From Ampelocalamus luodianensis (taxonomy: Eukaryota > Streptophyta > Magnoliopsida > Poales > Poaceae): 64,000 nucleotides of DNA. Both the position numbers and the translations under genes were made by a program. Each line of letters opens with the position of its first letter. Positions within the stretch are counted from its first letter, which is position 1. Where the stretch lies: NCBI GenBank assembly GCA_036346255.1, contig CM070633.1, forward strand, positions 35,370,192 through 35,434,191, written 5' to 3'. Shown one piece after another: positions 35,933-47,500 of the stretch. A model generated the notes under the pieces. It saw nothing but the letters and a program-made list of their open reading frames with translations. It searched no databases and was not told where the DNA came from.

Positions 35933-37279
35933 TCTTGATTCTTAAACCTCTGAAAATTGGTAGTACCAATTGAGCCAAGCGGTACTACCACCGTACGGTA
36001 GTACCGACCCATATGAGAGTGGTAGTACCACACCTTTTAATAATGGCTAGTTCAGAAGCATTTAATGCGGGTATATTTTGGTAATTAATGACAATCACAT
36101 TGTGGGACTAACATTTTTTATGAATTAGATGAATAGGTTATGTTCCATGATGATGGAAACTTTGGATGGTATCATGAGTTGATCGTCGTCAAGTCAAGGT
36201 TCAAGAAAAGGATGTATCATGTGTTGATGCATATCAAGATCTTGAAGAGGAGATGATCATGAGTTGATCATCAAGTCAAGAGAAGACTCATCATGTGTTG
36301 ATGGAGGGCACGTAAAGGATGCATGATGGATTGATGCATACCAAGACAATAACCCGGACTTGAAGTGAAGATGTACGTCATCAAGCTTTAAGAGGATACT
36401 CAAGGCAAATGTATAACTAGATAGGGCTAAGGATATGTTTCTAGTCTTTTGCCAGTGCTAGTAGCTAGAGTCTCATCATATGTTGATAGCTCAATCTCGC
36501 TTGCTCTTGCTCTCCGTGGCATAATGCTATTATTTGTAAATGTGTTTTGCAAATAGTTGAAGCTCATGCATCTAATCCTTGTAGCATGTAACTATGCTTT
36601 GCAAATATGTTTTGCAAATAGTTGAAGTCCATATACCTACTCCTTGTGGTATGAGCTAAGTTTGCAAATGTGTTTTATAAATTGTTGGGATTCATGAATT
36701 TTCCCTTGGTATGGTGTAAGATTGCTTGTTGCTATTTTTTTGGACTTAGACTATGGTAGTGACTCTTTAGAGTTTTTATGCTTTTTGCATTGATCTAATA
36801 TGTTTGAGATCATGTAATCAGGTGGTTGTGTAGCCCTCTGAATAAGCTTTCAATAGAGTCTAAGATCACTCAATTCTAACATCGGAGTCAAAAGTTATGA
36901 ACTTTTTTCTGAGTGTCATCTGTGCTGAAATTAGCCTGCGGTAGTACTGCACAAAAGAGTGATACTGCCGCCGAGCAGTAGTACCGGCCCCTATGAGTAC
37001 GGTAGTACCGCACCAAAGTTTTAACAGCTAGTTTTTTAGCATTTAATGCACCCTTTCTGACCATTGAATAGTAAGTGCGATAGTACTGGGTTTGTATAGT
37101 GGTACTACCACAAATACTGATTTTTTTAAGGAACTGCTCCCAACGGCTAGTTTTTGTGGTGGGGGCTATAAATACCCCCTTGGCTGGTTGAGATAGTATC
37201 TTGGGCATCCCATTTCAATCTCTTGATACTCAACTTCATTCTCTTGAGCATGTGTTGCACCTTGTGAGCAAAGGGAGAG
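35933..37279 (+). repeat. Copia-like LTR region, middle part
   Basis: Contains three clusters of palindromic GGTAGTACCG-type words (35,970-36,030, 36,943-37,010, 37,078-37,115). The motif set AATGGCTAGTTC...GCATTTAATGC appears twice (36,042 and 37,021), so the unit is partly duplicated in tandem. A TATA box (GCTATAAATACC, about 37,166-37,176) sits near the right end. The region continues after the solo LTR at 40,476. No coding region is seen. Confidence 0.5.
37166..37176 (+). promoter_or_regulatory. TATA box in Copia-like LTR
   Basis: GGGGGCTATAAATACCCC, a TATAAATA core in a palindromic G/C setting, downstream of the GGTAGTACCG clusters. Confidence 0.5.
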
Positions 37280-38004
37280 TGTAACATCCTAATTTTCTGA
37301 GTTTTAAAAACCTTTTGAATAGTTAGTAGGGAGAAAAAAATCACCATTTGAATTTATTTGAATTTCATTCAAAAGCTTAATATTGGACTTTACAATCAAA
37401 AAAACATTTAATGTGAATAATCCCAACATGAACAATAGCCAAAACTATTTTATTTGGGTTCTATGTGCTTAAACATATTTTCTAGAATTTTCTGAGTTCA
37501 TTTGCTATTTTCTATTGCTTATTTGAATTTATGGTATTTTACAAAATAGAAAAGCTATTAAAATCTCAAAAAAAGCTTTGGGCCAAATTCTTTGAAGCCG
37601 GCCCAGTTCTATTCCTTCCGCCCAAACCCCGCGTTGCCTCACCGCGACACGCCTTGCTGCCCGATCGACATGCGAGCCCCGCATGTCAGCCTCTTCTCTC
37701 TTTCTCCGCGCGCTCAGCTCATTCTCCACCGTTCGATCAAGAATGGATGGCTTGATGCACGTGATCTATTCGGAGGTCCGATCGCCCCATTGATTTTGGG
37801 TCGTTCGATCTTGGATGGACGGTCAGATCTTTTGAGTCTGTTTCGCAGCCGCGCCGTTTCGCACTCGCCCGCGTCCGAGCCCTAGCCGCTGATGTGTGGG
37901 TCCCACCCCTCCACGTCATCGTCGTCTCCGAATCTGTTAGGGATTCGCCACCGCCGCGCTATCTCGATTTGGGCGTCGTGCCCTGGACTCTCCCGAGCCG
38001 CCGC

Positions 38005-38014
38005 CTATATAAGG
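38005..38014 (+). promoter_or_regulatory. TATA box of solo LTR
   Basis: CTATATAAGG in a GC-rich stretch. Upstream are CCGTTCGATC and TCGATCTTGGATGGACGG words. Confidence 0.5.
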
Positions 38015-39730
38015 AGAGGTAGCCCTCGGTGTCCGCACCTCAACCCTAGTCGCCGCAGGAGCTCGAGAAACGATCTGCGCCACCGCCAACTCCGACGAGC
38101 CTGCACGCCGCCGTCAGTACCTCTCGAGCCTTGGTCGCACCGCCAAGATCGCGACGGAGCCGTTACCTCGTGGCTGGCGCCACGCGGGCGCCGCCAGAGC
38201 CCCGATTCCGTCGAGCCCGTGAGCCCTCCGCCGCCTAAACCTCGCCGCCGGTCGCCACAGTCGCCCCTGTGCACCAGTGAGCACCTCATCGTGATCGTCG
38301 TTGCACCCTCTACACGCCGGTACCACCCACCGCCGACGAGAAGCCGCCGTTCGCCGGGACCCTTGGTTTCCGAGCTGTCGCCGCCGTTGGGTCTGCCGCG
38401 TTAGCGCCAGCATAGCCCGCCGCCGACGTGTTGCGTGCGTGGCGCCGTGTCAGCAGGCACGTGTGCGCCCGCGTGGCACGATCCACGGACTTCAGATCTA
38501 ATGGGCTCGGTGGACTTGGTCTACCGTGAGCCATCTCACTAGCATGTGGGTCATGTTAGTGTTTTTCTTTTTATTTCTTTTATTCCTGAAATCCCTGTGC
38601 TGACGTCATGCTTCCGCAATAATCCGATTTTTTTGTTAAGAAATAATTCAGAAATTCCAGAAAATCCAATTTAGGATTTTTCTTTAGATTTTCAAACTTC
38701 CAGAGCCCATAACTTTTGCATCCGAACTCCAATTGAGCCCATTCAAGTTCCAAAATTTATCTAAATTCGAGCTCTATTTATCTGAGATTTTTATTTAATT
38801 TTTGGTGTTTGTTTTGCCTCTATTATTTATTTGTTTTGTTTATTTGTCTCGTTTGCGAGTAGACGTCGATTCATCGGGAATTTTGGAGAAGAAAGAGCAC
38901 CTCAAGATCAAGACCAGTACTTAGACATTTTTCAAGGTAAGTCATACCTTTGATCATCTTGAATCTAGTTTTCAAATTACTTTGTTTCAAAGTATTGCAT
39001 TCTACTTTAACTATGTATTTAAATGCTTTTGGACATAGTTATTATCCAATTTGTTAATACACCTTGGTCTTGTATGTCATATTTCCTTGTCACCCTAGAT
39101 TGGTTATTAGTTGGTAATATTATAGCACCAACGTTGGTTGGTTAAATGCAAGTACAATTGTTTAGCCATGCTACAAGTCTCACCTCTCAATTGAGTTGCA
39201 AGTAATAAATTTGACTAAGTGACTATGGAACTTTGTGTAAAACTGTGTGCTATGTGTTATTACTTCGTGATAGCATGTGTTGCACTAAAACTAACTGGGT
39301 GAGAAATGATTTAGACTGAGGCAAGTGGTGGATACTTTGTGATATGGTGGACTTTGTGAATAGGAATGATAATCTTTGTGACCTAGTTAGAAAATGGAAG
39401 TCTTGCCTTGGTCAGTTAAGGACTTAACTTTGTGCGCCATTGAACTAAGCCTTACTGTACGACCACATGCCTGATGGGACGGGTCTAACTTAGTAGGTTA
39501 TGAATTCTTGGCATTGATTACTCAGGTGGTAGGTTAGGCTATGGGTGCAGGTGTATACTACAAGGTAGTCGCATCACGGGGCGGTTCGCCGTGTCCCTGT
39601 CCATCGGTGTGTGTTATGCCAAAGCACTCCATTTGGGTTGGCATAGCGGTTTGTAAGCACATCGGGAGTGTCAATGTTAAGATGAAGTTTCTGAACCGTT
39701 TTGTTATGATTAGTGCTTGCTACACTAGTT

Positions 39731-39812
39731 GTATCGTGTGGGTAAAGTGTACAAACTCTGCAGAGTGTTAAATCAATCTATTCGAATAGCCGCATCGCGG
39801 TCATGGACATGC
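39731..39812 (+). repeat. Shared LTR block, copy 4
   Basis: GTGTGGGTAAAGTGTACA, CTCTGCAGAG, CTATTCGAATAG, GCGGTCATGGACATGC. Confidence 0.85.
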
Positions 39813-40475
39813 TCGGGGATTTCACACGAGGGGTAGTTTTCATAAAATATTTGGGATGAGAGCTATGTGATCTAAGTCATGTGGCTATGTGAAATAACCT
39901 GTTTAGCTTTGTGTCTTTGTGAAAATAACTGTTAAACTAATATTGTCTATTTGTTTTGAACTGCATTTCAATCTATTATTGTATTCAATTGCAAATATTG
40001 CTTTTATGCAAAAGAGCCACAGAAGCCTTTTCTTTGGAATAAGTCTGCATCTATAAATTGCATTCTGTGGTATGATTTGCAAGTACGGTTGTGTACTCAC
40101 GCTTGTTGTAAAACTTGCGCCCAAACCTACAGAAGAGGAGAAGTCTACGCCTGCTTTCGAGGAGGAGTTCAACAAAGGTTGCTGATCGTTAAGGTCTGGA
40201 TCCCAGTCGGTTGCTTGTGGTGAATTGATGAGATCTACGCTGAAGTTATTTCTGTTCCGCTGCTGTTTTATTCTCTGTTAGCCCTGCGTGGCTTAATAAG
40301 TGTAAACTCGACCATAAGGTCAAAACCCTTATTTATTATTCAAACTAATCGTTTACTTTACTTATCGCTTGTGTGGATTGATATTCACCTATGTTGACAC
40401 TGTGTGCACTAGCGTGATCCTGGACTAGTACATTATACACAGATGGTTCCAGAATCGTAATTTTGGGTCCCGACA

Positions 40476-41080
40476 GAGATGTTCTAGTTGCATGTGTTTC
40501 AACTAAAATTTGATTGAGCATCCAATTGTGCATGTGTTGCACTTGGTGAGAGTCAAGCAAGAGGTTTGACTTATTACTCTTGGTGTTGCCGACACCTAGA
40601 CGGTGTTGAAGGCGTCGTGTCCGGTGATCTCTTCAAAGAAGATTGTAAAGAGGTCTGACTTGTTGTGAAGGTTGAAGCTCACCTACCCGTAGTGGGAAAG
40701 AGCTGCCACTAGTAGAATTGAGGTGTTTGGCTTAATCCGTAGAGCCGATCCAATTCGTTTGGGCTACCTCGGTGTGGATTAGGAGAGACTAGCAAACCTC
40801 CGAACACCATAGTAAAGCATCCTTGTGTTATTGTGGTTTGTTCTCTTGTGTTCTATCTTGTGCAATTTACATTTCTACGATTAAATTGCTTGCAATGTCT
40901 TTGTATGTTTGCTATTATTGTCAATAGCCTTTGCTTGTTGGTGCACATAGTCAAAACGAGTTGTTATAGGTTTTAATTGAACAACACCGAATTGATTTAC
41001 AATTCCACATTAAACTCGGTTTTAACCAAAAGAATTTTAAAACCGTTTATTCAACCCCCTCTAGTCGGCCTCCTCAATCT
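40476..41080 (+). repeat. Copia-like LTR region, right part
   Basis: Continues the region cut at 37,279, because the phrases CATGTGTTGCACTTGGTGAG at 40,530 and CATGTGTTGCACCTTGTGAG at 37,250 overlap. It ends near 41,065 with CAACCCCCTCTAGTCGGCCT, which resembles the ends of grass Copia LTRs. No primer site follows. Confidence 0.5.
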
Positions 41081-41800
41081 TACGAGGGAGAGGAAGAAGG
41101 GGTGGGAGGGTAGGGAGGCGGAGAGATGTTAGGAGGGTGGTGCCTGCCGTTCGATATTGAGGGAATGAACGGGTGAGATCGGGATCGTGGGAAAGATGTC
41201 GCAGATTGATGACATGGCGGGAGCTCAGATCAGTGGGCGGGTTATCACATACGGTTTTTAATACAAACTATCTGTGATGAGCTAATATCACAGATGATTT
41301 ATATTAAAAACAGTCATGATAAAATTATGGAATAATTCAATATTTGCCCCAGTGAATAAATGGATTTCAGATTTTACCCCCTACATGTCATAGACACATG
41401 AGGGGCAAAATCAAATCCATCTATCTCATGAGGACAAATCCTGGAATTCCCCTAAAATCAGGGGTTAGACATTTCTGTATGTGTCCAAGTCAAATAAAAC
41501 CGCAGATTAAGGAATATAGGTAGGCGTCCAAGTCATGATAAAACCGCAAAGTTAGGTATTTCTGTGTGCATCCAAGTTCTGGTAAAATCATAGAGTCTGG
41601 TAAAATCGGGAGATACTTATCACAGACGATTTTTAATACAAACTGTCTGTGATGAAATATTTATCACAGATTCGTGATAGCGTATCGAGTAACAGAGACG
41701 ATCGCGCTAGTAAAACCATTGTGATTACCATTAACACTGATGGTTTTGAAAAAACCACCTATAATGAGACGTTCAGTATTAGTTTTTTTTTTAAGTAGTG
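41081..41800. mobile_element. CACTA (En/Spm) transposon end
   Basis: Repeated subterminal hairpins of the type ATCACAGACGATTTTTAATA / TATCTGTGATGA occur at 41,246-41,320 and 41,625-41,680. The right end at 41,783-41,800 reads TTTTTTTAAGTAGTG, the reverse complement of a CACTACTT terminus. No left terminus or transposase was found, so only one end, or an internally deleted derivative, remains. Confidence 0.65.
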
Positions 41801-42925
41801 AAAGAGATTACTTCAATTGCTCTCATATGTACTCTCGAACAGATAAGGGAGGAATAAATGCATTAATTATCCATCCCTTTATGATTATTACCGACAATAA
41901 ATTAATAGGATATTTGGCAGAGAATGTTGACTCGAAAAAACCAAAACAACGAGCATTTGCAAACAAAACCTTACTTGATATGATGACATCCCCATCTATT
42001 TCATGCCAAAGATAGTAGCAAATAAGATTGCTTATCAAAGAGCTCTCATGTCTGCGCTACTTACTACATTTAGCCAATGTTTTTAGATGACTTAATACAT
42101 TGTTTTAATAAGTATCTATTGGTTTTTTTCGAAGGTTTGATTTATATGATGAAATTGGGGCTGGTCATATCTCAAAGTCATGAAAAAAGTAGAACGATCG
42201 AGTGAAGATAAAACGACTACGACTTTTAAGTTACACAAATTTCGTGCCGTGACAAGTTACGAGTTTTTTTTGCTTAATTGATACTGTTGCGCGACGAAAT
42301 ATTAAAACTACCTGTCTCTTGTGCACAATATAATTGACAAAAATGACATCATGGACACGCCAGCAAACGACATCCCCACCGCCCGGATCCCCCTACCACA
42401 CCCCCACCGTGCGGATCCACACGTGGCATGCTCCTGTTTGCCTGAACCTCCCTGTTGCGCCCCCACAGCGTAACAGTGGGATTCAGACGAGAGGGGCACG
42501 TGTCGCCTATCAGCGCATCTGCGGTGCCATTTTGGCAAATTCACTCGTGGGAGAGCTAATTTTGCTATTTCGTCGTGCAATATTGTCATTTTAGCAAATA
42601 ACTCAGCAAATTACACAAATTTTACTTATAGGCCCAAATATAAATCAGATATTACTCTCTGCTAAAAAAAGGCCTCCAAATCAGACCTGCTGATTAATCG
42701 CATAGAGATTTTTCTTACCTGCTAAAAGATCTCACAAATATTTTTGATCTTTGAGCAACAATCTCACATTGGCCTACCACTGACAGGCGGGCTCATGGGC
42801 GAGCTTTATGACGCATACCTCCCATACTTCCCCTCCTGGAACTATGTCAGGTTGTTCCTGTGGGCCCCGCACCCCCCTGCCGAACTGCACCCTTCCCGAT
42901 TCCCACTCCTTAAATGCGCCCCCTC
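41801..42925. other. Upstream intergenic region of the DUF630/632 gene
   Basis: AT-rich with no coding frame of note. The segment 42,323-42,600 is richer in GC and contains TTTGCTATTTCGTCGTGCAA, partly repeated in reverse near 50,625-50,650 (CACGACGAAATAGCAAATTT). This suggests two related short elements on either side of the gene. The gene promoter should lie near 42,700-42,925. Confidence 0.4.
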
Positions 42926-42926
42926 C

Positions 42927-42949
42927 TCTCTCTCTCTCTCTCTCTCTTC
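42927..42949 (+). repeat. (CT)n microsatellite in 5' leader region
   Basis: Uninterrupted CT tract close to the likely transcription start. CT-rich leaders are common in grass genes. Confidence 0.8.
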
Positions 42950-43262
42950 ACACGAGCACACATACTTCTCCCCGCCCCCCCCCCTCTCTCCAGGCAGAGC
43001 AATCAAGAAACGGAAGAGGCAAAGCCAACGGGCAGCGAGTCACCGGCGTCGCTAAGGACGCCGTTGCGTGACACGCGATCCATGCACGCAGGGATGACGA
43101 GTCACCACCATCAAGCCTCGCGTTGCACTGGTTTACACCGCATTGCGTCTGCATTTGCATTGCTGCCAGGTTGCAAGCGGGAGGAAACAACCTAGAGAGA
43201 GAAATAGCTTGCAGCGGCACACAGAGAGTAATGTAGTAGTAGTAATAGTAACCCCCTTGCCT

Positions 43263-43285
43263 TTCTCTCTCTCTCTCTCTCTCTC
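43263..43285 (+). repeat. Second (CT)n microsatellite
   Basis: CT tract within the presumed 5' UTR exon. Confidence 0.8.
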
Positions 43286-43717
43286 CTACTTGTCCTGTTG
43301 CTCGCTTTAGTGGAGGAGGGGGAGGGCTCTGCTCTGCTTTGTGTTTTGGCTTTCTTGCCATTGCCAAGGCCAGCCTTTGCCTTTGTCTTCTACCCCTCTT
43401 TTTTTTGGTCTCGCCGAGGCCTTTTTTTTGGAACGGGATTGCTTTTTGGTTTCGCCGTTGCCTTTCCTTTTGGTGCGCGTGGAAAGGTGCGATCTTTGGC
43501 CTCGGTTCTTGGTCCGCTTCTTGCTTTCTGGCCTCTGGGGATTTGGGTAAGGAGGGAGGAGAGCTGTAGGGGTTTGGGATTCTTCTTGGTTTCTTGGATT
43601 GGAATTTTGATTCTTGTTTGGTGATCGTGCTTCTTCCCAGGATGCAAGGATGGTATGATGGATGCTGAACTGTGTGCTCTGGTTCGGAGGTGATGTTTGG
43701 CTGATCACCTGGTTCAG

Positions 43718-44496
43718 GTGAGTGTTCATTTTCATTCGTGGGGCTCGATTGTTTAGTTTTTCTTGACCTGTTTGGTGTGGCTTTCGATTTCGCCATACTT
43801 GATGTACTAATTATTGTGCGGTCTCCAAGCGTATAGGTAGCCTGAATCGATGGATTATAATGATGATATTGCTGTGGCAAAATAGGGTCGTGTTTCTTTT
43901 ATTTTTTTACTCCGGAAAGTGCAAGGGTGGTCTTTTAAAAAAGTGTTCTTTTTATCGATCAGAGTTTTCTTGTTGCTTCCTGAGTTGTTTAATTTTATTA
44001 GTTGGTGGGCACAATCCTTGCGTTGTTTTAACATGCATGCCTTGAAACTTGGAATTTCTAATACTAAGCTTCCCTGCTTGGCTGCTTTTTTATATTTCAT
44101 TACTTGATGCAGCAGGTTTCAACATGCATAAGCTAGAAATTAGAATCGTGGCTTCTCGTTTATCAAGTGGTATGGGGTGATGCTGGGAAAAAAAGGTGAA
44201 ATTAAATGATAGTTATGCCGTGTTAAACATGGCTGCCATCAAGAAATGCTGAAGTCTCAAACGATAACGTTGCTTTATTTTTGCTATTGGCTGTTTGCTT
44301 GGAACACTGATTCCGCTTGTTGATAAACACATCGCTATGGTTATCTCCATGTGCATGTCATGGATTGGTAGTGTCTGGCTGTCTGTGGTCTAGTGGATGA
44401 ATGCAAATAGCGAGTTCCATTGTTAAGAAACATGAATTCCCTGGACATGATTACTTGTTTTCGCTGTTCTGATTGTAAGTCACCTTTTGTTCTCAG
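43718..44496 (+). other. Intron in 5' UTR of DUF630/632 gene
   Basis: A strong donor CAG|GTGAGT at 43,717/43,718 and an acceptor TTGTTCTCAG ending at 44,496, with a T-rich interior. The acceptor lies ten bases before the start codon. The upstream leader exon probably covers about 42,950-43,717. Confidence 0.6.
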
Positions 44497-44499
44497 GAA

Positions 44500-44592
44500 A
44501 TGAACCATGGGTTCGTCTGTCTCGAAGCAAGAGCGCGACACTGCATTGTCGCTCTGCAAGGATCGGTTGAGACATATCGAACAGGCAATTGA
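44500..44592 (+). promoter_or_regulatory. Upstream ATG overlapping the main start
   Basis: An ATG seven bases before the main start, in another frame, opens a 30-codon frame that ends TGA at 44,590-44,592, inside the main coding sequence. Its context (GAAATGA) is weaker than that of the main ATG, so leaky scanning is plausible. It exists in the mRNA only if splicing uses the acceptor at 44,496 or one further upstream. Confidence 0.45.
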
Positions 44593-47500
44593 TTCAAGGT
44601 ATGCCCTTTCGGCTGCTCAGCTGTTGTACGAGCAATCTCTGCGCAATGTCGGCGTTGCTTTGAGGCAGTTTGTGGAGTCACACCATGATGGTGATCCGGA
44701 GAAGTCTGCTCGCTCTTCTTATGCTTCACTATCCGCATTGCTACCTGCAGACAATGCTAGCTTTCCAGCGCTACCAGAACCCCGTCATTCTGATGTTAGT
44801 CACATGAGGTCAGCGGTAATCACTCCCTTGACAGTGACTGTCAACCCGAGTGAGGCTAGCTTTGTTAAAAAAGAGCGACCCAATTCTACTTTCTTTCCAC
44901 TGCCACTGCCGCCAGAGTTTTGCTCCTCATGGGATTTCTTTGATCCAACTGATGTGATTCAAAATGTGGCATCCCATGTCCCAGAGAACACCATTAGTTT
45001 GAGAAGGTTGGAAGATTTGAGCCATCCAAATGGAAGGGATTTGGCTTCCTCAATTGGAAAAACAAGTGAAATTTTTGGGGTGCAAGAAGATTTGCGCACG
45101 CCTGGATGGAAAGAATTCCATGAAAATGATAACCAGCCCAAGTTGAATCACAATGATAGTAATGAAATTGAGATTGCTGACATGCATTTACCAAATGACT
45201 CAAGCTTGGAGAAAGAACATGATCAAGTGCATATGCAGGTTATAGAGGGGCAGAATTCTAAACCTACTAGCAATAATAGAAAAAATGAAGTTTACTATGT
45301 AGACAAGGTTAATGAAATCAAACGATCATTTAGTGAAAGGGAAGAAGAAAAGGGCAACTCCATCACTAGCATATCGAAAGATTTTCTGTCCAGTGTGCAA
45401 GAACTTGAACATCAATTTACTAGGGCAGCTGAGTCCTGCCATGAGGTCTCAAGGATGCTTGAGACAAGGAAGATTCGACTTGGCATTTATTCTCAGATAA
45501 CCGGTGAGGACAATATCTTTCATGATGATACTGTTTTCCTGAACTTCTACTTGCTTAATATTGGTGCTCATTTCTTGGTGATATTTCTGATTAGCAGGGA
45601 AATCGTCGGATGTGCTTTTTCTGTCAGCATCCTTGATCTGTTGCAAAGCCGGAAATGTAGCATCTCATGGTATATTTTTCTTTTCATATCAAATAAGTAA
45701 TTTGTAAGTGCAGCCAAGTTTGTACTCTAAACAGTAACAGCCTCATTTGGATGTTTCTTAAAAAAACTTAGCTATTTTACTCAATTTTTTACTGCAGAAT
45801 CAGAGCAGCATGTCACAAAAGTAATCACTTGGAATCGCTCACTTTCATCGCAATCATCGTCATCAAAGAATCCACTCTTGTCAGCTCAAAAGGATGATGA
45901 CCTTCCAGAAAGTTGTAGTGATTTTGTTGAAGAGTTTTGCATGATTTCAGGAAGCCATGCATCCTCTTTAGATAGGCTCTATGCTTGGGAACAGAAGCTT
46001 TATGATGAGTTAAAGGTGAGCTAGCATACGTTGTTCATCAGATGCTTATAGGCTACAGGATTAACTAAATTGGAAATGAAACTTTTACAGCAGCAGTGTA
46101 GAACCATGAGACTGCTTGTCCTGTGTTTTGTTTTGGTTTGGTTTGTTTTGTTCGACCTGTAGCATATAGAGCTGACCAAGCTACTTTTGTTTTTTAATGT
46201 CATTTATTCAATTGTACATGGACAATATTGTAGGGGTTACCACTACTTTTAGTAATTTATAAGGCAAAAATAAATTAAGCAGAGTCATAATCAAGGATAC
46301 AAGAACCGAAACCGGGCCACTTCCCGGTTGCTGGCCGGAAACGGTAACCAGCCGGTTACCGGTTTTCCCGGAGAAAACCCAGATAAAATTCGTTCAAATT
46401 TGATTAAAAACCATCCAAAATTCAAAAATTGTAATTTCAACTTGCAAAACCCGGGAATACCGGCCGGGATTTTGGATCCCGGACCCTCGCCGGTAAGCGG
46501 TAACCGGCCGGTAACCGGCAGTTACCGGACGGTTTTTTCTTCCCTGGTCATAATAACATACATGCCGGAAATTTTGTGGATACATTTATAGTATTTACGC
46601 TATTATGTGTCACATATTGATCTTCTAGAATCTGAACCTCCTAGAAAAGAAATCATACATGCCATCCAACATAATTGCATCATGGCTGTGTTATAGGAGT
46701 GCGAGGCTTCACTTAATTTTATTAGAGTGTTTGAATAAACTCCAAATATGTTCCTGCATCTCATGTGTTCAAAAGAGGCCTTTCAGACCTTCTATTTACT
46801 TGGAGATGCTCTTTGCACATATCCGTTGTTGCTGTGATCACACATAGGTGATATTTGTGTCTCGAAAAACATTATTTACTTGTGTTGTCCTTATTTACCA
46901 GTAAGATAGCTTAAAAGACTTATGAAGTTGTAAATCAGTGGTAAATGATTTACCTCACTCTTAGACAGTACGTTCGATTTATCAATATGACTTTTAAGTT
47001 GGCAAATTCCATGGGAACCCGTACCCTGTTCAGTAAATCGACTCAGGGTACAATGAAATTGTTAACTATGGTACAAATGCTTTTAAGAATGAAAGAACTA
47101 CAATCATATATTCATATTCTGCCTATCAATTAGTGTGCCATCTCATTTATTCGCACATTAGTAGTTTATTTTTGTTTTATAGGTTATGTATTTGTGCATT
47201 AAGTTGTAGTTTAATGCTGAAAAGTTCGAATACATTTTAATATCAATAATTCTTTTTCTCTTCCTAGATGAATGTTTTCATTCACGGGTGATTGACAAAA
47301 AAATGTTGTGTCGAGGGTTTCATTTTTGCTGTTGTTTTGTATATAGAGTTTTTGATGTTTTAGGACACACCCTTGTTGGTCATTGAATTCTTGTGTAATA
47401 ACCTTTCACTTTGTCAACCCCCACTACACACAAAAAAACCTCCAACCTCCCATACACATGTGTCAGGAAATGGGCCAATGCTATTAGGATCAGTATTGGG

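Larger units (their letters stand above)
37280..40475 (+). mobile_element. Solo LTR (3.2 kb) in Copia-like LTR
   Basis: Starts TGTAACATCCTAATTTTC and ends TTTGGGTCCCGACA. The flanks GAGAG (37,275-37,279) and GAGAT (40,476-40,480) agree at four of five bases, a slightly decayed target-site duplication. It contains a TATA box at 38,005 and a GC-rich block (37,600-38,500) whose long open frames are by-products of composition. The reverse-oriented relative starts at 61,159. No internal region or gene is present. Confidence 0.85.

Noticed and set aside
37892..38534. Overlapping open frames of 60-170 codons on both strands
   Set aside because: GC-rich LTR promoter/leader sequence; all frames are open because stops are rare there, and the same block recurs in the reverse LTR at 63,100-63,990.
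42323..42600. Possible MITE upstream of the gene
   Set aside because: It shares a word with 50,625-50,650 in reverse, but I could not define inverted ends or a target duplication.
42948..43880. 310-codon open frame on the minus strand
   Set aside because: It lies antisense to the CT-rich 5' leader and leader intron of the DUF630/632 gene, has low-complexity composition (runs of Y, ERERER, PPP) and no domain.
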